A stretch of DNA of 64,000 nt from Leisingera aquaemixtae. Its GTDB lineage: Bacteria; Pseudomonadota; Alphaproteobacteria; Rhodobacterales; Rhodobacteraceae. Made by a program: the position numbers and the translations under genes. The notes below the pieces were generated by a model, which ran no database searches, was not told the DNA's origin, and saw nothing but the letters and a program-made list of their open reading frames with translations. How positions within the stretch are numbered: the stretch's first letter is position 1; the number at the start of each line of letters is the position of its first letter. This document shows, piece by piece, positions 8,789 through 17,959 of this stretch. The stretch is taken from assembly GCF_019801145.1 (NCBI RefSeq), contig NZ_JAHVJQ010000004.1:1-64000 (forward strand), read 5' to 3'.

Positions 8789-8802
8789 TTTTGTATCCAA
8801 AC
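8789..8802. promoter_or_regulatory. Second GGATAC-type element upstream of the gntR-type gene
   Basis: TTTG-TATC-CAAA is a dyad that reads TTTGGATACAAA on the other strand, the same core as the neighbouring site at 8697. It lies between the stop of the proline-racemase-family gene and the GntR gene. It could be an auxiliary operator for autoregulation. Confidence 0.5.
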
Positions 8803-8811
8803 CCCGGGCCG

Positions 8812-9837
8812 TCAGGCGCCCCAGGTGTCGCTGAGGCGATAGCCGTCGGGCCAGGGGTCGTCCGGGTCCAGCATGTGCTGATGGATGCCGGTGATCCAGC
8901 CGCGCCCGCTGAGTTCCGGCACGACCGCCGGGCGTCCGCCCACCGTGGTTTGCTCCACGATCCGTCCTGTGAAGCGGGAGCCGATGATCGACACGGCCTC
9001 AAACGTCTGGTCCGGAGTCATCTGCCCCTTGGCCAGCATCAGCGCCATGCGGGCGGAAACCGCGGTGCCGGTGGGGGAACGGTCCACCTTGCCCGGCTGG
9101 ATGGCAACTGCGGAGCGGCTGGTGAGGCCGGTTTCCGTCTGCTCCAGCGGGCCGCAGAAGGCGCAGAAGGAGATGTGGCGCCAGTCCGGGTTCTCCGGGT
9201 GGGTGAAGCCGAGCTGCGCGTTGGCAGCCTCCAGGATGCGGGTTCCGAGCTGGGCGATCTGCTTGGCGTTTGCCTCTGTGATCTCCAGCCCCAGATCGGC
9301 GGCCTGCACCACGACGAAACTGTCGCCGCCATAGGCGGTGTCGACGGTCAGTGTGCCAATGCCCGGCACATCGAGGGAAGCGCCGATCTCACCGGCGAAG
9401 CTTGGCACGTTCTGCACAAAGATCCGCTCCGCCTTGCCGTTCCGGCATTCGGCGCGCACCCGCACCAGCCCGCCGGGGGCCTCCAGCACCAGATGGGTTT
9501 CCGGCTCCTGCATCGGCAGGATGCCCCCGTCCAGCAGAACAGTGGAGACGCAGATCGAGTTGGAGCCGGACATCGGCGGTGTGTAATCCGGCTCCATGAT
9601 GATGAAGCCCATGTCGGCCTCCGGGTGCTTGGGCGGCACAAGGAGGTTTACATGGCGGAACACGCCGCCGCGGGGTTCATTCAGGACGAATTTCCGCAGG
9701 GTCTGGTCCTTGTCGATGAAGGCGCGTTGTTCCCACAGGGTTTCGCCCGGCGGCGGTGCGACGCCGCCAACGATCACGTCGCCCACCTCACCCTCTGCAT
9801 GGGCGGAAATCACATGGATGGTCTTGCTGCTGCGCAT
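8812..9837 (-). CDS. Proline racemase superfamily protein, probable trans-3-hydroxy-L-proline dehydratase (Ser/Thr active site)
   Basis: The 341-residue protein has the proline-racemase fold: [11 protein letters not shown] near the start, the first catalytic loop PPMSGSNS (S90), the [10 protein letters not shown] segment and the second loop DRSPTGTA (T256). True racemases and 4-hydroxyproline epimerases use two cysteines; trans-3-hydroxyproline dehydratases replace the second by Thr. Here the first position is Ser and the second Thr, so racemisation is unlikely and a dehydratase or lyase-like reaction on a hydroxyproline isomer is more probable. An AGGAGG ribosome site precedes the ATG, 12 bases after the enolase-family gene. 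The function is inferred from family and context; the Ser/Thr pair is directly seen. Confidence 0.75.
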   Translation of the reverse strand: MRSSKTIHVISAHAEGEVGDVIVGGVAPPPGETLWEQRAFIDKDQTLRKFVLNEPRGGVFRHVNLLVPPKHPEADMGFIIMEPDYTPPMSGSNSICVSTVLLDGGILPMQEPETHLVLEAPGGLVRVRAECRNGKAERIFVQNVPSFAGEIGASLDVPGIGTLTVDTAYGGDSFVVVQAADLGLEITEANAKQIAQLGTRILEAANAQLGFTHPENPDWRHISFCAFCGPLEQTETGLTSRSAVAIQPGKVDRSPTGTAVSARMALMLAKGQMTPDQTFEAVSIIGSRFTGRIVEQTTVGGRPAVVPELSGRGWITGIHQHMLDPDDPWPDGYRLSDTWGA

Positions 9838-9849
9838 CCGCAGGCCTCC

Positions 9850-10953
9850 TCAGGAATAGCGGGCAACCGGGTCGCCCAGGGCTTCGAAGATCGGGGTGAT
9901 CCCCAGGCCGGGTTCATCGGGGGCGGTCATCCGCCCGTTCACACGCTTGGGCGCGCCGCTGGCAATGTCAACGGTGCCATAGCTGTTGAAGTCGGTAGCA
10001 GAGAAGGTGAACTCCGCCGGGGTGGAGCGGGCCAGATGGGCGATGGCGGCGGTGGTGATGTCGCCGCCCCAGGTGTCCTCGATCGTCATCGGGATGCCAT
10101 GCGCCACGCAGAGATCGCGCATCAGCCGTGCGCGGCTCAGGCCGCCGACCTTGGAGATTTTGAGGTTGATCACGTCCATTGCGTCCTCGGCAATGCCGCG
10201 CACCAGCGTGTTGGGGGTGTCGATCACCTCGTCCATCACAAAGGGCAGCGCGGTGCGGCGGCGGATCGAGACGCTTTCCTCGTAAGTCAGGCAGGGTTGC
10301 TCCACATAGACGTCGAGGCCAGCGATGGCGCCCACCACCCGCGCCGCCTCGTGCCGGGTCCAGCCGGTGTTGGCGTCGGCCACCAGCAGGTCGGACTTCT
10401 TCAGCACCGCGCGGGTGGCATGGATGCGGTCGATATCGTCATTGGCCTCGCCGCCGACCTTCAGCTGGAACTTGGTGTAGCCCTCGGCGGCGTAGCCTTC
10501 GATCTTGCGGGCCATGGTGTCCGGGTCCTCCTGGCTGATGGCGCGGTAGAGCACCACATCGTCCTGCGCGGCGCCGCCCAGCAGAGTGTAAACCGGCTGG
10601 CCGGTGGCCTTGCCCAAGATATCCCAGCAGGCAATGTCGACCGGCGCCTTGGCATAGGGGTGGCCGCGCAGGGCCGCGTCCATGGTACGGTTTATCTGGC
10701 CCAGGTTCAGCGGATCCTGCCCGATAAGATGCGGCGCCAGTTCCGCCAGCCCGGCGCGCACGCCGCGCGCGAAGGAGGGCAGATAGGCGGAGCCCAGCGG
10801 GCAGCATTCGGCGTAGCCGGTCAGCCCCTCGTCGGTGCTGATTTCCAGCACTGTGCTGTCAAAGACATCGACATAATTGCCGTTCGACCAGCTGTAGCGG
10901 CCTTCCTTCAGCGGCAGATCGACCTGGTAGACGGTGAGCTGGGTGATTTTCAT
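9850..10953 (-). CDS. Enolase-superfamily (mandelate-racemase type) enzyme, probable cis-3-hydroxy-L-proline dehydratase
   Basis: This 367-residue enolase-superfamily enzyme has an N-terminal capping domain and C-terminal barrel. Metal ligands fit D193 (VADANTGW), E218 (YVEQPC) and D241 (FVMDE). Two candidate acid/base lysines, K165 (FQLKVGG) and K265 ([10 protein letters not shown]), lie exactly 100 residues apart. This two-lysine arrangement is what I recall for the cis-3-hydroxy-L-proline dehydratase described from Labrenzia. The alternative is hydroxyproline-betaine epimerase or another muconate/mandelate-type enzyme, but the neighbours favour the dehydratase. The product would be pyrroline-2-carboxylate, for which no reductase is seen here. 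Confidence 0.75.
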   Translation of the reverse strand: MKITQLTVYQVDLPLKEGRYSWSNGNYVDVFDSTVLEISTDEGLTGYAECCPLGSAYLPSFARGVRAGLAELAPHLIGQDPLNLGQINRTMDAALRGHPYAKAPVDIACWDILGKATGQPVYTLLGGAAQDDVVLYRAISQEDPDTMARKIEGYAAEGYTKFQLKVGGEANDDIDRIHATRAVLKKSDLLVADANTGWTRHEAARVVGAIAGLDVYVEQPCLTYEESVSIRRRTALPFVMDEVIDTPNTLVRGIAEDAMDVINLKISKVGGLSRARLMRDLCVAHGIPMTIEDTWGGDITTAAIAHLARSTPAEFTFSATDFNSYGTVDIASGAPKRVNGRMTAPDEPGLGITPIFEALGDPVARYS

Positions 10954-10977
10954 GGCGCGGCTCCTTTCAGCTGCGGG

Positions 10978-12228
10978 TCAGAACCTGGTGGCGGCGTAGG
11001 GCTGCATCGGCAGCGCGGCGGCGGTGTTTGCGGCGAGGGAGGCAACCAGCTCGGCGGTGCCAGCGGCCTGGGTCAGCCCCAGGTGGCCGTGGCCGAAGGC
11101 ATAGATCACGCCGGGGGTGCTGGCAGAACGGCTGATCACCGGCAGGCTGTCAGGCATTGAGGGGCGGAATCCCATCCATTGGGTGCCGCCCTCCGTGTCG
11201 AGATCCGGCAGGAATTGCTTGGCCTTATGCAGCAGGATTTCCGCGCGGCGGTAGTTCGGCGGCAGTTTCAGCCCGCCCAGCTCCACCGCGCCGCCGACCC
11301 GCACGCCGCCGCTGATCCGGGTGATGACAAAGCCGTGCGCCGGAAAGGTCAAGTGGGTCTTCAGACCAAAGGCGCCGGGGGGCAGGGTGGTATTGTAGCC
11401 GCGCTCGGTCTCCAGCGGGAGGTGTTCGCCCAGGGTGCGTGCCAGGCGGTGCGACCAGGCCCCGCAGGCGACCACGATCTGTGATGCAGGGACCGGGCCG
11501 TCCTTGGTCTGGGCTAGGGTCTTGCCGCCCTCGCTGCGCAGGGCCGTCACCTCAGCGGTGTCTATGCGGCCGCCCCGGGCGAGGAAGGCCTGCACCAGAT
11601 GCTCCGCCCAGGTCTTGGGGTTCACCGTGTTCATCCAGTCGGGGGTGAAGGCAGCATGGGTGAAGCGCGGCGCCAGACCGGGCTGGATTTCGGCAATCGC
11701 CTCCGGGCTGCGCAGCAGGTCGAAGCGGATGCCGTGTTCGCGCCGCAGCTGCCAATCGGGCAGGGCAGCGCGGAAGGCACTCTCACCCTCGTAAAGCTGC
11801 AATTGTCCCTCGCGCTGCATCAGCGGCTCGCCGTCCACATCGGCAATCTGGCGTTCCAGCGCGGCGCGGGAGTGCGCCATCAGCAGCACCTGCGCCTGCA
11901 GCGCGGCCTGGTAGCGGCTGCGCCAGCTGGCGCGCCAGAACCGCAGCATCCAGGGGGCGATCTGCAGCGCATAGGCGGGCGGCACCGACAGCGGCCCCAG
12001 CGGGTCCAGCAGCCACTTCGGCGCCTTGCGCATGATGCCCGGCGTGGCCAGCGGCACAATGTCGGTAAAGGCAAAGGCGCCGGCGCTGGCCGCAGAAGCC
12101 TCTGCTGCGATACCGGTGCGGTCGAGGATGCGCACGCGGCGGCCCTGTTTCTGCAGCTCCAGCGCGGCGCTGAGGCCGATGATGCCGGCGCCGATGACGA
12201 GGATATCGTCCGAGTCTTTTGCGGTCAT
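10978..12228 (-). CDS. FAD-dependent D-amino-acid dehydrogenase, probable D-hydroxyproline dehydrogenase
   Basis: The 416-residue DadA/DAO-type flavoprotein begins with the dinucleotide motif ILVIGAGIIGLSAALELQKQG and ends with the FAD-binding GVIYAFGHGHLGLTQAAGTAELV. In the island it would oxidise cis-4-hydroxy-D-proline, produced by the epimerase, to pyrroline-4-hydroxy-2-carboxylate, passing electrons to the respiratory chain. The ATG at 12228 was preferred over an in-frame GTG at 12243 because AGGA lies 8 bases ahead of it and because the GTG would overlap the dctM-type stop. Substrate is assigned from context. Confidence 0.85.
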   Translation of the reverse strand: MTAKDSDDILVIGAGIIGLSAALELQKQGRRVRILDRTGIAAEASAASAGAFAFTDIVPLATPGIMRKAPKWLLDPLGPLSVPPAYALQIAPWMLRFWRASWRSRYQAALQAQVLLMAHSRAALERQIADVDGEPLMQREGQLQLYEGESAFRAALPDWQLRREHGIRFDLLRSPEAIAEIQPGLAPRFTHAAFTPDWMNTVNPKTWAEHLVQAFLARGGRIDTAEVTALRSEGGKTLAQTKDGPVPASQIVVACGAWSHRLARTLGEHLPLETERGYNTTLPPGAFGLKTHLTFPAHGFVITRISGGVRVGGAVELGGLKLPPNYRRAEILLHKAKQFLPDLDTEGGTQWMGFRPSMPDSLPVISRSASTPGVIYAFGHGHLGLTQAAGTAELVASLAANTAAALPMQPYAATRF

Positions 12229-12239
12229 GTCAGGTCCTA

Positions 12240-13550
12240 TCACAGTCCGACCAGCAGGGAAGGCAGCCAGGTGGCCAGCTCCGGCACCAGCAGGAGCGCC
12301 ACCAGCACCAGGCCTTGTGCGGCAACAAATGGCAGCACGCCGCGGTACATGTGGCCGTAGGTCATGTCCTTGGGCGCGATGGAGCGCAGGTAGAAGATCG
12401 AGGGCGCCATCGGCGGGGTCAGGTAGGAGGTCTGGATTACCACCAGCACCAGCATGGCAAACCAGACGGGATCAATGCCCGCGCTGCGCACAAGCGGCGC
12501 GAAGATCGGCACGAAGATCAGCACGATCGACACCCAGTCCAGGACGAAGCCTGCAAAGAACACTACTAGCAGCAGGAAGGTTATGAGGCCGGCGTTGCCA
12601 TAGCCGATGACCTCCACCGTATCGCGCACCAGCCCGCCGCCGCCGGTGACGGCAAAGATCGAGGTGAACATGGTGCCGCCGGCCACGATCAGCATGATCA
12701 TCGCGGTGATGCGCAGGGTGACCCCCAGCGCCTCACGCAGCATGGTGATGGTGAGTTCGCGGAACATCAGCGTCAGCACCAGCGTGCCGGTAGCCCCCAC
12801 GGCGGCGGCCTCGGTTGCAGACGCAGCGCCTGCCAGCAGCGAACCCAGCACCATGGCAATCAGCAGCAAAGGCGGCACCAGCGCGGTGACGGTGATCTTC
12901 AGCTTCTGGCCCACCGGCATGGCGCGGCCCTCAGGCGGCAGCACCGGCGCGTCCTGCGGGCGGCGTAGGCTTCGCAGCAGCACGTAGCCCACGAAGAAAA
13001 CGACCATCAGCACGCCGGGCAGGATCGAGGCTGCAAACAGCTGGCCGATCGACAGCTGGGCGATGGAGGCATAGACCACCACGATCACGGAAGGCGGGAT
13101 GATGGTGCCGAGCGAGCCGCCGGCGCAGATGGTGCCGGCAATCAGGTCGTTTTTGTAGCTTGCCGCGCGCATAGCCGGGATCGCCATCAGCCCGACGACG
13201 ATCTCCACCGCGCCGACAACGCCAGAGGCGGCGGCAAAAATCGCGCACATGGCGATGGTCGAGAGCGCCAGCCCGCCGGGCAGCCCGCCCAGCCAGATCT
13301 GCAGCGCAAAAAACAGCCGTTTGGCAATGCCGGAGCGTTCCAGCACAGCGCCCATGAAGATGAACAGCGGGATTGCCGCCAGCACGAAGTTGGAGGCGGT
13401 GTGCAAGAGCGGGCCGTAAAGCTGCAGGAACAGCATGTCGCCAAAGACCGCATAGCCAAAGGCAACGGCCACGATCATCATCGAAAACGCCACCGGGATG
13501 CCGGCAAAGACCAGCGCAAACAGGGCGGCAAACATCAGAAGGGGGATCAT
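12240..13550 (-). CDS. TRAP transporter large permease (DctM type)
   Basis: This 436-residue membrane protein with about twelve hydrophobic segments has the DctM pattern: the opening MIPLLMFAALFALVFAGIPVAFSM and the conserved GGSLGTIIPPSVIVVVYA loop. It forms the sodium-driven channel of a tripartite ATP-independent periplasmic transporter. The small permease gene lies 3 bases upstream and the binding protein just before that, so all three TRAP parts are contiguous. Embedded among hydroxyproline genes, it probably imports a hydroxyproline isomer or betaine (inference). Confidence 0.92.
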   Translation of the reverse strand: MIPLLMFAALFALVFAGIPVAFSMMIVAVAFGYAVFGDMLFLQLYGPLLHTASNFVLAAIPLFIFMGAVLERSGIAKRLFFALQIWLGGLPGGLALSTIAMCAIFAAASGVVGAVEIVVGLMAIPAMRAASYKNDLIAGTICAGGSLGTIIPPSVIVVVYASIAQLSIGQLFAASILPGVLMVVFFVGYVLLRSLRRPQDAPVLPPEGRAMPVGQKLKITVTALVPPLLLIAMVLGSLLAGAASATEAAAVGATGTLVLTLMFRELTITMLREALGVTLRITAMIMLIVAGGTMFTSIFAVTGGGGLVRDTVEVIGYGNAGLITFLLLVVFFAGFVLDWVSIVLIFVPIFAPLVRSAGIDPVWFAMLVLVVIQTSYLTPPMAPSIFYLRSIAPKDMTYGHMYRGVLPFVAAQGLVLVALLLVPELATWLPSLLVGL

Positions 13551-13553
13551 AAA

Positions 13554-14090
13554 TCAGCTCTCCGGCGCAGCGTGCGGGTCATCGGGGGTCTGCCCCGGGA
13601 TTTTCTCGCCGCGCAAGTAAAGGAGCGCCTCCAGCAGGAACTGCAGGCAGAAGGCAAAGAGGCCGAGCGCAATCACGGAATAAAACGGCCACATCAACGG
13701 CGCCCAGGGGCTGACGGTTTCCACCTCGCCGGTCTGAAACGCCTTCAGCGCCTTGGACGCGGCCACCCAGGTCAGCGCGCCGGTGATCGGCGCCATCAGC
13801 AGCGCATAGACCGCCGCATTCAGGACCTGCTGGACGCGCAGGGGGAATTTCTGCGACAGGAAATCTATCCGCACATGCGCCTCCTTGCGCAGCGAATAAG
13901 CCGCGCCCAGGAAGACGATTGAGCCGTTCAGCATGTAGGAAATGTCAAAGGCCCAGAGGGTCGGTGCGCCAAAGACGTAGCGGGCGGCGACCTCGTAAAG
14001 CATGGCCGCGATCATGGCGAGGATGGTCAGCTGGCCAACCGCACCCAAGAGGGCCGACAGCCCTTCAACGCCGGTTCTGAAGAAATGCAT
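13554..14090 (-). CDS. TRAP transporter small permease (DctQ type)
   Basis: The 178-residue protein has four hydrophobic segments and the DctQ-like motif RYVFGAPTLWAFDISYMLNG followed by LRKEAHVRIDFL. It is the four-helix scaffold that pairs with the large permease. The frame is open to 14147, but the ATG at 14090 directly follows a GGAGG ribosome site and gives the normal family length. Confidence 0.9.
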   Translation of the reverse strand: MHFFRTGVEGLSALLGAVGQLTILAMIAAMLYEVAARYVFGAPTLWAFDISYMLNGSIVFLGAAYSLRKEAHVRIDFLSQKFPLRVQQVLNAAVYALLMAPITGALTWVAASKALKAFQTGEVETVSPWAPLMWPFYSVIALGLFAFCLQFLLEALLYLRGEKIPGQTPDDPHAAPES

Positions 14091-14143
14091 GGAAACCTCC
14101 GGGCAGGGAGGCGCGGACCGGAGATCCCGGCCCGCGCAAAGGG

Positions 14144-15205
14144 TCATTCAGCAGCGTCACGCACCAGGTAAACGGAGTTTTCGGCCCAGCTGGACTGGTA
14201 GGCCAGGTAGCTGTCCAGGATCTCCTGCATCCGGGCATTGCCGCCCTCGGACAGTTCCGCAGCACGGGCGCGCGCCCAGTTGCGGCCGGCCTCGCGCAGC
14301 TTCTCGGATTCGGCGTGCTCCATCTGGACCATCTGCACCTTGGTCTTGCGGTAGTCGGCCATCGCCTTGATGTCGGCATCGCCAAAGCGGGTGTAGCCTT
14401 CATAAGTGGAGAGGCGCGCGGAGGCTTCGATCAGCCCCTGCAAGTCTGCGGGCAGCGCGTCCCAGGTTTCAGCCTTGACGAACACTTCCCACAGGAAGGA
14501 GGGCTGATGCACGCCGGGCATGATCATGTAGGGTGCCACCTCGTGGAAGCCTTCGGAGAAGTTGGCGCCGGGGGTGGACCATTCGATGGCGTCAACGCCC
14601 TTGCGCTGCAGCAGTGTGTAGATCTCATTGCCGGGTACCACGGTGGGCACGCCGCCGAAGTCGTCCTTCATCACCGCGGCAAAGGCGCCGGAGGTGCGGT
14701 ATTTCACGCCCTTCAAGTCCTCGACGGTTTTGATCTCGACGTTGGAATGCGCCATCACCTCGGAGGTGCCAATGCCGACGACCAGGCTGTGCAGCCCCAT
14801 CTCCTCGCGGCGGAAGTCCTGCAGCATCTTCTCGCCGCCGCCTTCATAGATCCAGTGCAGGGTGGCCTCAGGCGACATGCCGCCGGGGAAGGAGGCAAAG
14901 ATCGCATTGGTCGGGTCCTGGTTCACCAGATAGGACGGGGTGGAATGGCCCGCCTCGACAATGCCTTCCTGCACCGCTTCATGCGCTTTGAAGGCAGGCA
15001 CTAGAACGCCCGCGCCGAACGGCTGGATCTCAACCCGGCCTTGGGTCAGGGTTTCGACGTTGCCTGCAAAACGCTCCATGAAGTTCTGGTAGAGGAAGGA
15101 GCCTTCGCCGACGGCGGCGGTCATCTTCCATTCGACCTCTGCCGCGGCGGCGGCTGTTGCCAGGGCTAGGCTGAAGCCTGCGGCGATTGCGGATGTGAAT
15201 TTCAT
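14144..15205 (-). CDS. TRAP transporter solute-binding protein (DctP type)
   Basis: The 353-residue periplasmic protein carries a signal peptide (MKFTSAIAAGFSLALATAAAAA). The DctP fold is visible in VEDLKGVKYRTSG, whose arginine usually binds a substrate carboxylate, and in VDAIEWSTPGANFSEGFHEVAPY, typical of the subgroup binding 2-oxo or amino carboxylates. It delivers ligand to the DctQM permease encoded downstream. It is 53 bases upstream of the dctQ-type start in the same direction. Ligand unknown; a hydroxyproline-related carboxylate is suggested by the neighbours. Confidence 0.9.
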   Translation of the reverse strand: MKFTSAIAAGFSLALATAAAAAEVEWKMTAAVGEGSFLYQNFMERFAGNVETLTQGRVEIQPFGAGVLVPAFKAHEAVQEGIVEAGHSTPSYLVNQDPTNAIFASFPGGMSPEATLHWIYEGGGEKMLQDFRREEMGLHSLVVGIGTSEVMAHSNVEIKTVEDLKGVKYRTSGAFAAVMKDDFGGVPTVVPGNEIYTLLQRKGVDAIEWSTPGANFSEGFHEVAPYMIMPGVHQPSFLWEVFVKAETWDALPADLQGLIEASARLSTYEGYTRFGDADIKAMADYRKTKVQMVQMEHAESEKLREAGRNWARARAAELSEGGNARMQEILDSYLAYQSSWAENSVYLVRDAAE

Positions 15206-15270
15206 GTTAGGGACCTCTCTTCTGCTGGAATGCGGCCCGGGTTTTCGTCCCAGGCCCTGGTTGAAATGGT

Positions 15271-16221
15271 TCAGGCGGCGGCCTCTGCGCTGTTGGAAAT
15301 GCCGCCGCGGAAGGGATCATCGGGGCTGAAGAACAGCTTGCCCTCACCCATCACAAAGGCCTGGCCGCTGAGGGTGGGGATCACCCCGCCGTTCACCCCC
15401 GGCTGATAGGACAAGCGGTAGGGGGAGCCGATGATGCTTTCCTGGACAATCTCCTCACCCGGCTGCAGCCGCCCCGCTGCCGCCAGGCAGGCCAGCCGGG
15501 CAGAGCTGCCGGTGCCGCAGGGGGAGCGGTCATAGGTGTCGTCCGGGCACAGCACGAAGTTGCGGCTGTGAATGCCGTCGTGCGGGGAGGGGTCCTGGAA
15601 GATCACATGGTCGATCGGCTCGCCCTTCTCTCCGCCCACGCCCTGGGCATTGGCGGCGGTGCGGATGGCGATGGCGTGATCGGTCAGGGCGCGGATGTTC
15701 TCCCTGCGCAGCGGCAGCGGGCTGGGTTCGACAATGAAAAACCAGTTGCCGCCATAGGCAACATCGCCAGTCACGGTGCTGCCGTCCAGCAGGGTGACCC
15801 TGGCCCCCGCAATGACGCGGCGGCTTTCGATGTTGGTGACAGTCACAGTATTGGCGTCCTCCAGCAGCACCGTCACCACGCCCGCGGGGGTCTCGATGCG
15901 GTGGCTGCCGGGGGTGATCAGGCCCAGATGGGCCAGCGTCACCGCCAGCCCGATGGTGCCGTGGCCGCACATGCCCAGCACCGCATCGGCGTCAAAATAG
16001 ATGACGCCGGTTGCGCAAGCAGGTTCGGTAGGCGGCACCAGCAGCGCGCCGACCATGGCGGGCTGGCCGCGCGGCTCGCGCATGACGGCGTGGCAGAAGC
16101 CCATGTGGTCCTCTGCCAGCCGCCGGGCGCGCTCTGCCAGCGGGCCGGTCCCCAGATCGGGACCGCCCTCCAGGATCACGCGCGTCGGTTCGCCGCCGGT
16201 GTGGCTGTCGACTACATGCAT
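15271..16221 (-). CDS. 4-hydroxyproline 2-epimerase (proline racemase family, Cys/Cys)
   Basis: This 316-residue proline-racemase-family protein has both catalytic cysteines: C85 in LGMCGHGT and C235 in DRSPCGTGSSA. It also has the typical start MHVVDSHTGGEPTR and the YGGNWFFIV segment. Cys/Cys members with HTGGEPTR starts are 4-hydroxyproline epimerases, converting trans-4-hydroxy-L-proline to cis-4-hydroxy-D-proline. The start codon overlaps the end of the upstream deaminase gene by 10 bases, so translation is probably coupled. A second, divergent member of the same family is encoded at 8812-9837. Confidence 0.9.
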   Translation of the reverse strand: MHVVDSHTGGEPTRVILEGGPDLGTGPLAERARRLAEDHMGFCHAVMREPRGQPAMVGALLVPPTEPACATGVIYFDADAVLGMCGHGTIGLAVTLAHLGLITPGSHRIETPAGVVTVLLEDANTVTVTNIESRRVIAGARVTLLDGSTVTGDVAYGGNWFFIVEPSPLPLRRENIRALTDHAIAIRTAANAQGVGGEKGEPIDHVIFQDPSPHDGIHSRNFVLCPDDTYDRSPCGTGSSARLACLAAAGRLQPGEEIVQESIIGSPYRLSYQPGVNGGVIPTLSGQAFVMGEGKLFFSPDDPFRGGISNSAEAAA

Positions 16222-17171
16222 TCGGTGATGATCCCGCCCTGCGCCGACCAGTCCGCGAACCAGGTGCGGAACAGCGTGTACTGCTGTTCGCAATAGTTGC
16301 GCTGGGCGTCCGACAGCTCGTCTGTCTCGTTGAAATGCAGGCGGTAGTCTTCTTCGCCATTCAGCACCAAGAGGTGCTTGTAGTAGAGGATCAGGTCCGG
16401 GCCTTCGTCGAATGTCGAAAGGACGTGGATTGCGTCGGTCAGTTCCTGCGCGCGGACACGGGCCTCGGCGCTGCCCTCGGCGGCCAGTTTTGACAGGCGC
16501 GCCAGCAGCAGCGCTTCCCGCGGCAGGGCACAGCCGATGCCGGTGATCGAGCCGGTGGCGCCGCAGTTCACAAACCCATGGTATACCTCGGTGTCGACGC
16601 CGACCATCAGCGTCACCTGGTCGTCCTGGCTGGTGATATGCTCCGCCGCATAGCGCAGGTCGTCCTTGCCGCCAAACTCCTTGAAGCCGATCAGGTTCTT
16701 GTGTTCCGTGCGCAGGGCAAAGAACAGGTCGGCGCGGGTGGCAAAGCCGTAATAGGGGCTGTTGTAGATGATGGCCGGCACGTCCGGGGCCGCATCCAGA
16801 ATGGCCTTGAAGTGGTTTTTCTGCGCCGCAACAGAGGTGCCGCGGGACAACACGCGCGGGATCACCATCAGGCCGGCCGCGCCGACCTCTTGCGCGTGGC
16901 GGGCGTGATCGACGGCGGATTTGGTGTTGATCGCACCGGTGCCGACCACAACCGGCAGGCCGGCGGCGGCGAGGCGGGCGACGCCCTCCATCCGCTGTTC
17001 GTCGGTCAGCAGCGGCCAGTCGCCCATCGAGCCGCAGTAGACCACCGCCGACATACCCGCGGCGATCATCTCCTCGCCCTTTTTGACCAGAGCGTCGAAG
17101 TTCGGCGTACGGTCCGGGTTGCAGGGGGTCATCAGGGCCGGCATGGTGCCGGTGAAGACATTTGTAGACAT
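16212..17171 (-). CDS. Pyrroline-4-hydroxy-2-carboxylate deaminase (DHDPS/NAL aldolase family)
   Basis: The 319-residue TIM-barrel protein has the dihydrodipicolinate-synthase-family catalytic residues Y136 (IIYNSPYYG) and Schiff-base lysine K164 (LIGFKEFGG). Where DHDPS has a GTTGE loop, this protein has CGSMGDWPLL. This variant loop and the neighbours fit the deaminase that turns pyrroline-4-hydroxy-2-carboxylate into 2-oxoglutarate semialdehyde and ammonia. It lies between the ABC ATPase gene and the epimerase gene, overlapping the latter. Confidence 0.88.
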   Translation of the reverse strand: MSTNVFTGTMPALMTPCNPDRTPNFDALVKKGEEMIAAGMSAVVYCGSMGDWPLLTDEQRMEGVARLAAAGLPVVVGTGAINTKSAVDHARHAQEVGAAGLMVIPRVLSRGTSVAAQKNHFKAILDAAPDVPAIIYNSPYYGFATRADLFFALRTEHKNLIGFKEFGGKDDLRYAAEHITSQDDQVTLMVGVDTEVYHGFVNCGATGSITGIGCALPREALLLARLSKLAAEGSAEARVRAQELTDAIHVLSTFDEGPDLILYYKHLLVLNGEEDYRLHFNETDELSDAQRNYCEQQYTLFRTWFADWSAQGGIITECM

Positions 17172-17236
17172 TATCCAATTTCTCCAGTTAGGCGCAGGCC
17201 GCCGCTGGGAGGCACGGCAGCCTGCGGGGGAAGGGG

Positions 17237-17959
17237 TCAGCGCACGTTGGCGAGGAATTTGCGGGTGTGTTCGGACTGGGCGTCGCCGAAGATCTGCGCG
17301 GGCGGGCCGATCTCCTCCATCACGCCCTGATGGAAGAAGGCCACCCGGTCGGAGACATCACGGGCAAAGCCCATCTCATGGGTGACGCAGATCATCGTCA
17401 TGCCCTCGTCGGCGAGCAGGCGCATGGTATCCAGCACCTCGCCCACCAGTTCCGGGTCCAGGGCGGAGGTCGCCTCGTCAAACAGCATGTACTCCGGCTC
17501 CATCGCCAGCGCGCGGGCAATCGCCAGCCGCTGCTGCTGGCCGCCGGACAGGGCGCCGGGGTAGACATTCAGCTTCTCGCCCAGCCCCACATGCTGCAGC
17601 TGTTTGGCGGCAATTTCGCGGGCCTCGGCCTTGGACTTGCCTTTGACGATGCGCGGCGCCAGCGCCACGTTTTCCAGCGCCGTCAGATGCGGGAAGGAAT
17701 TCCACTGCTGGAAAACCATGCCCAGCTTCTGGCGCAGCTTGTTGATGTCGGTGCCCTTGGCATGCACATCGGTGCCATCGACGGTGACAGCGCCGTCCTG
17801 GATCGTCTCCAGCCCGTTGATGCAGTAAAGCAGCGTCGACTTGCCGGAGCCGGAGGCGCCGATGACAGAGAGCACCTCGCCCTTCTGCACATCCAGGTCG
17901 ATGCCTTTCAGAACGTGCAGAGCGCCGAAATACTTGTGAAGGTCGCGGATGGAAATCAT
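17237..17959 (-). CDS. Polar amino-acid ABC transporter ATP-binding protein
   Basis: The 240-residue ATPase has Walker A GASGSGKST, Q-loop VFQQWNSFPHLT, signature LSGGQQQRLAIARAL, Walker B YMLFDEATSALDPE and the switch histidine in ICVTHEMGFA. It belongs to the GlnQ/HisP type. The ATG at 17959 overlaps the stop of the upstream permease gene as ATGA and begins the conserved MISIRDLHKYFG; an upstream in-frame start at 17968 would add only three residues. It powers the importer formed with the two permeases and the binding protein encoded upstream. Confidence 0.93.
   Translation of the reverse strand: MISIRDLHKYFGALHVLKGIDLDVQKGEVLSVIGASGSGKSTLLYCINGLETIQDGAVTVDGTDVHAKGTDINKLRQKLGMVFQQWNSFPHLTALENVALAPRIVKGKSKAEAREIAAKQLQHVGLGEKLNVYPGALSGGQQQRLAIARALAMEPEYMLFDEATSALDPELVGEVLDTMRLLADEGMTMICVTHEMGFARDVSDRVAFFHQGVMEEIGPPAQIFGDAQSEHTRKFLANVR

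Noticed and set aside
8770-11160. 796-codon open frame antisense to the two hydroxyproline dehydratase candidates
   Set aside because: It spans two real genes and their gap and has the H/G/Q/R-rich composition of an antisense shadow.
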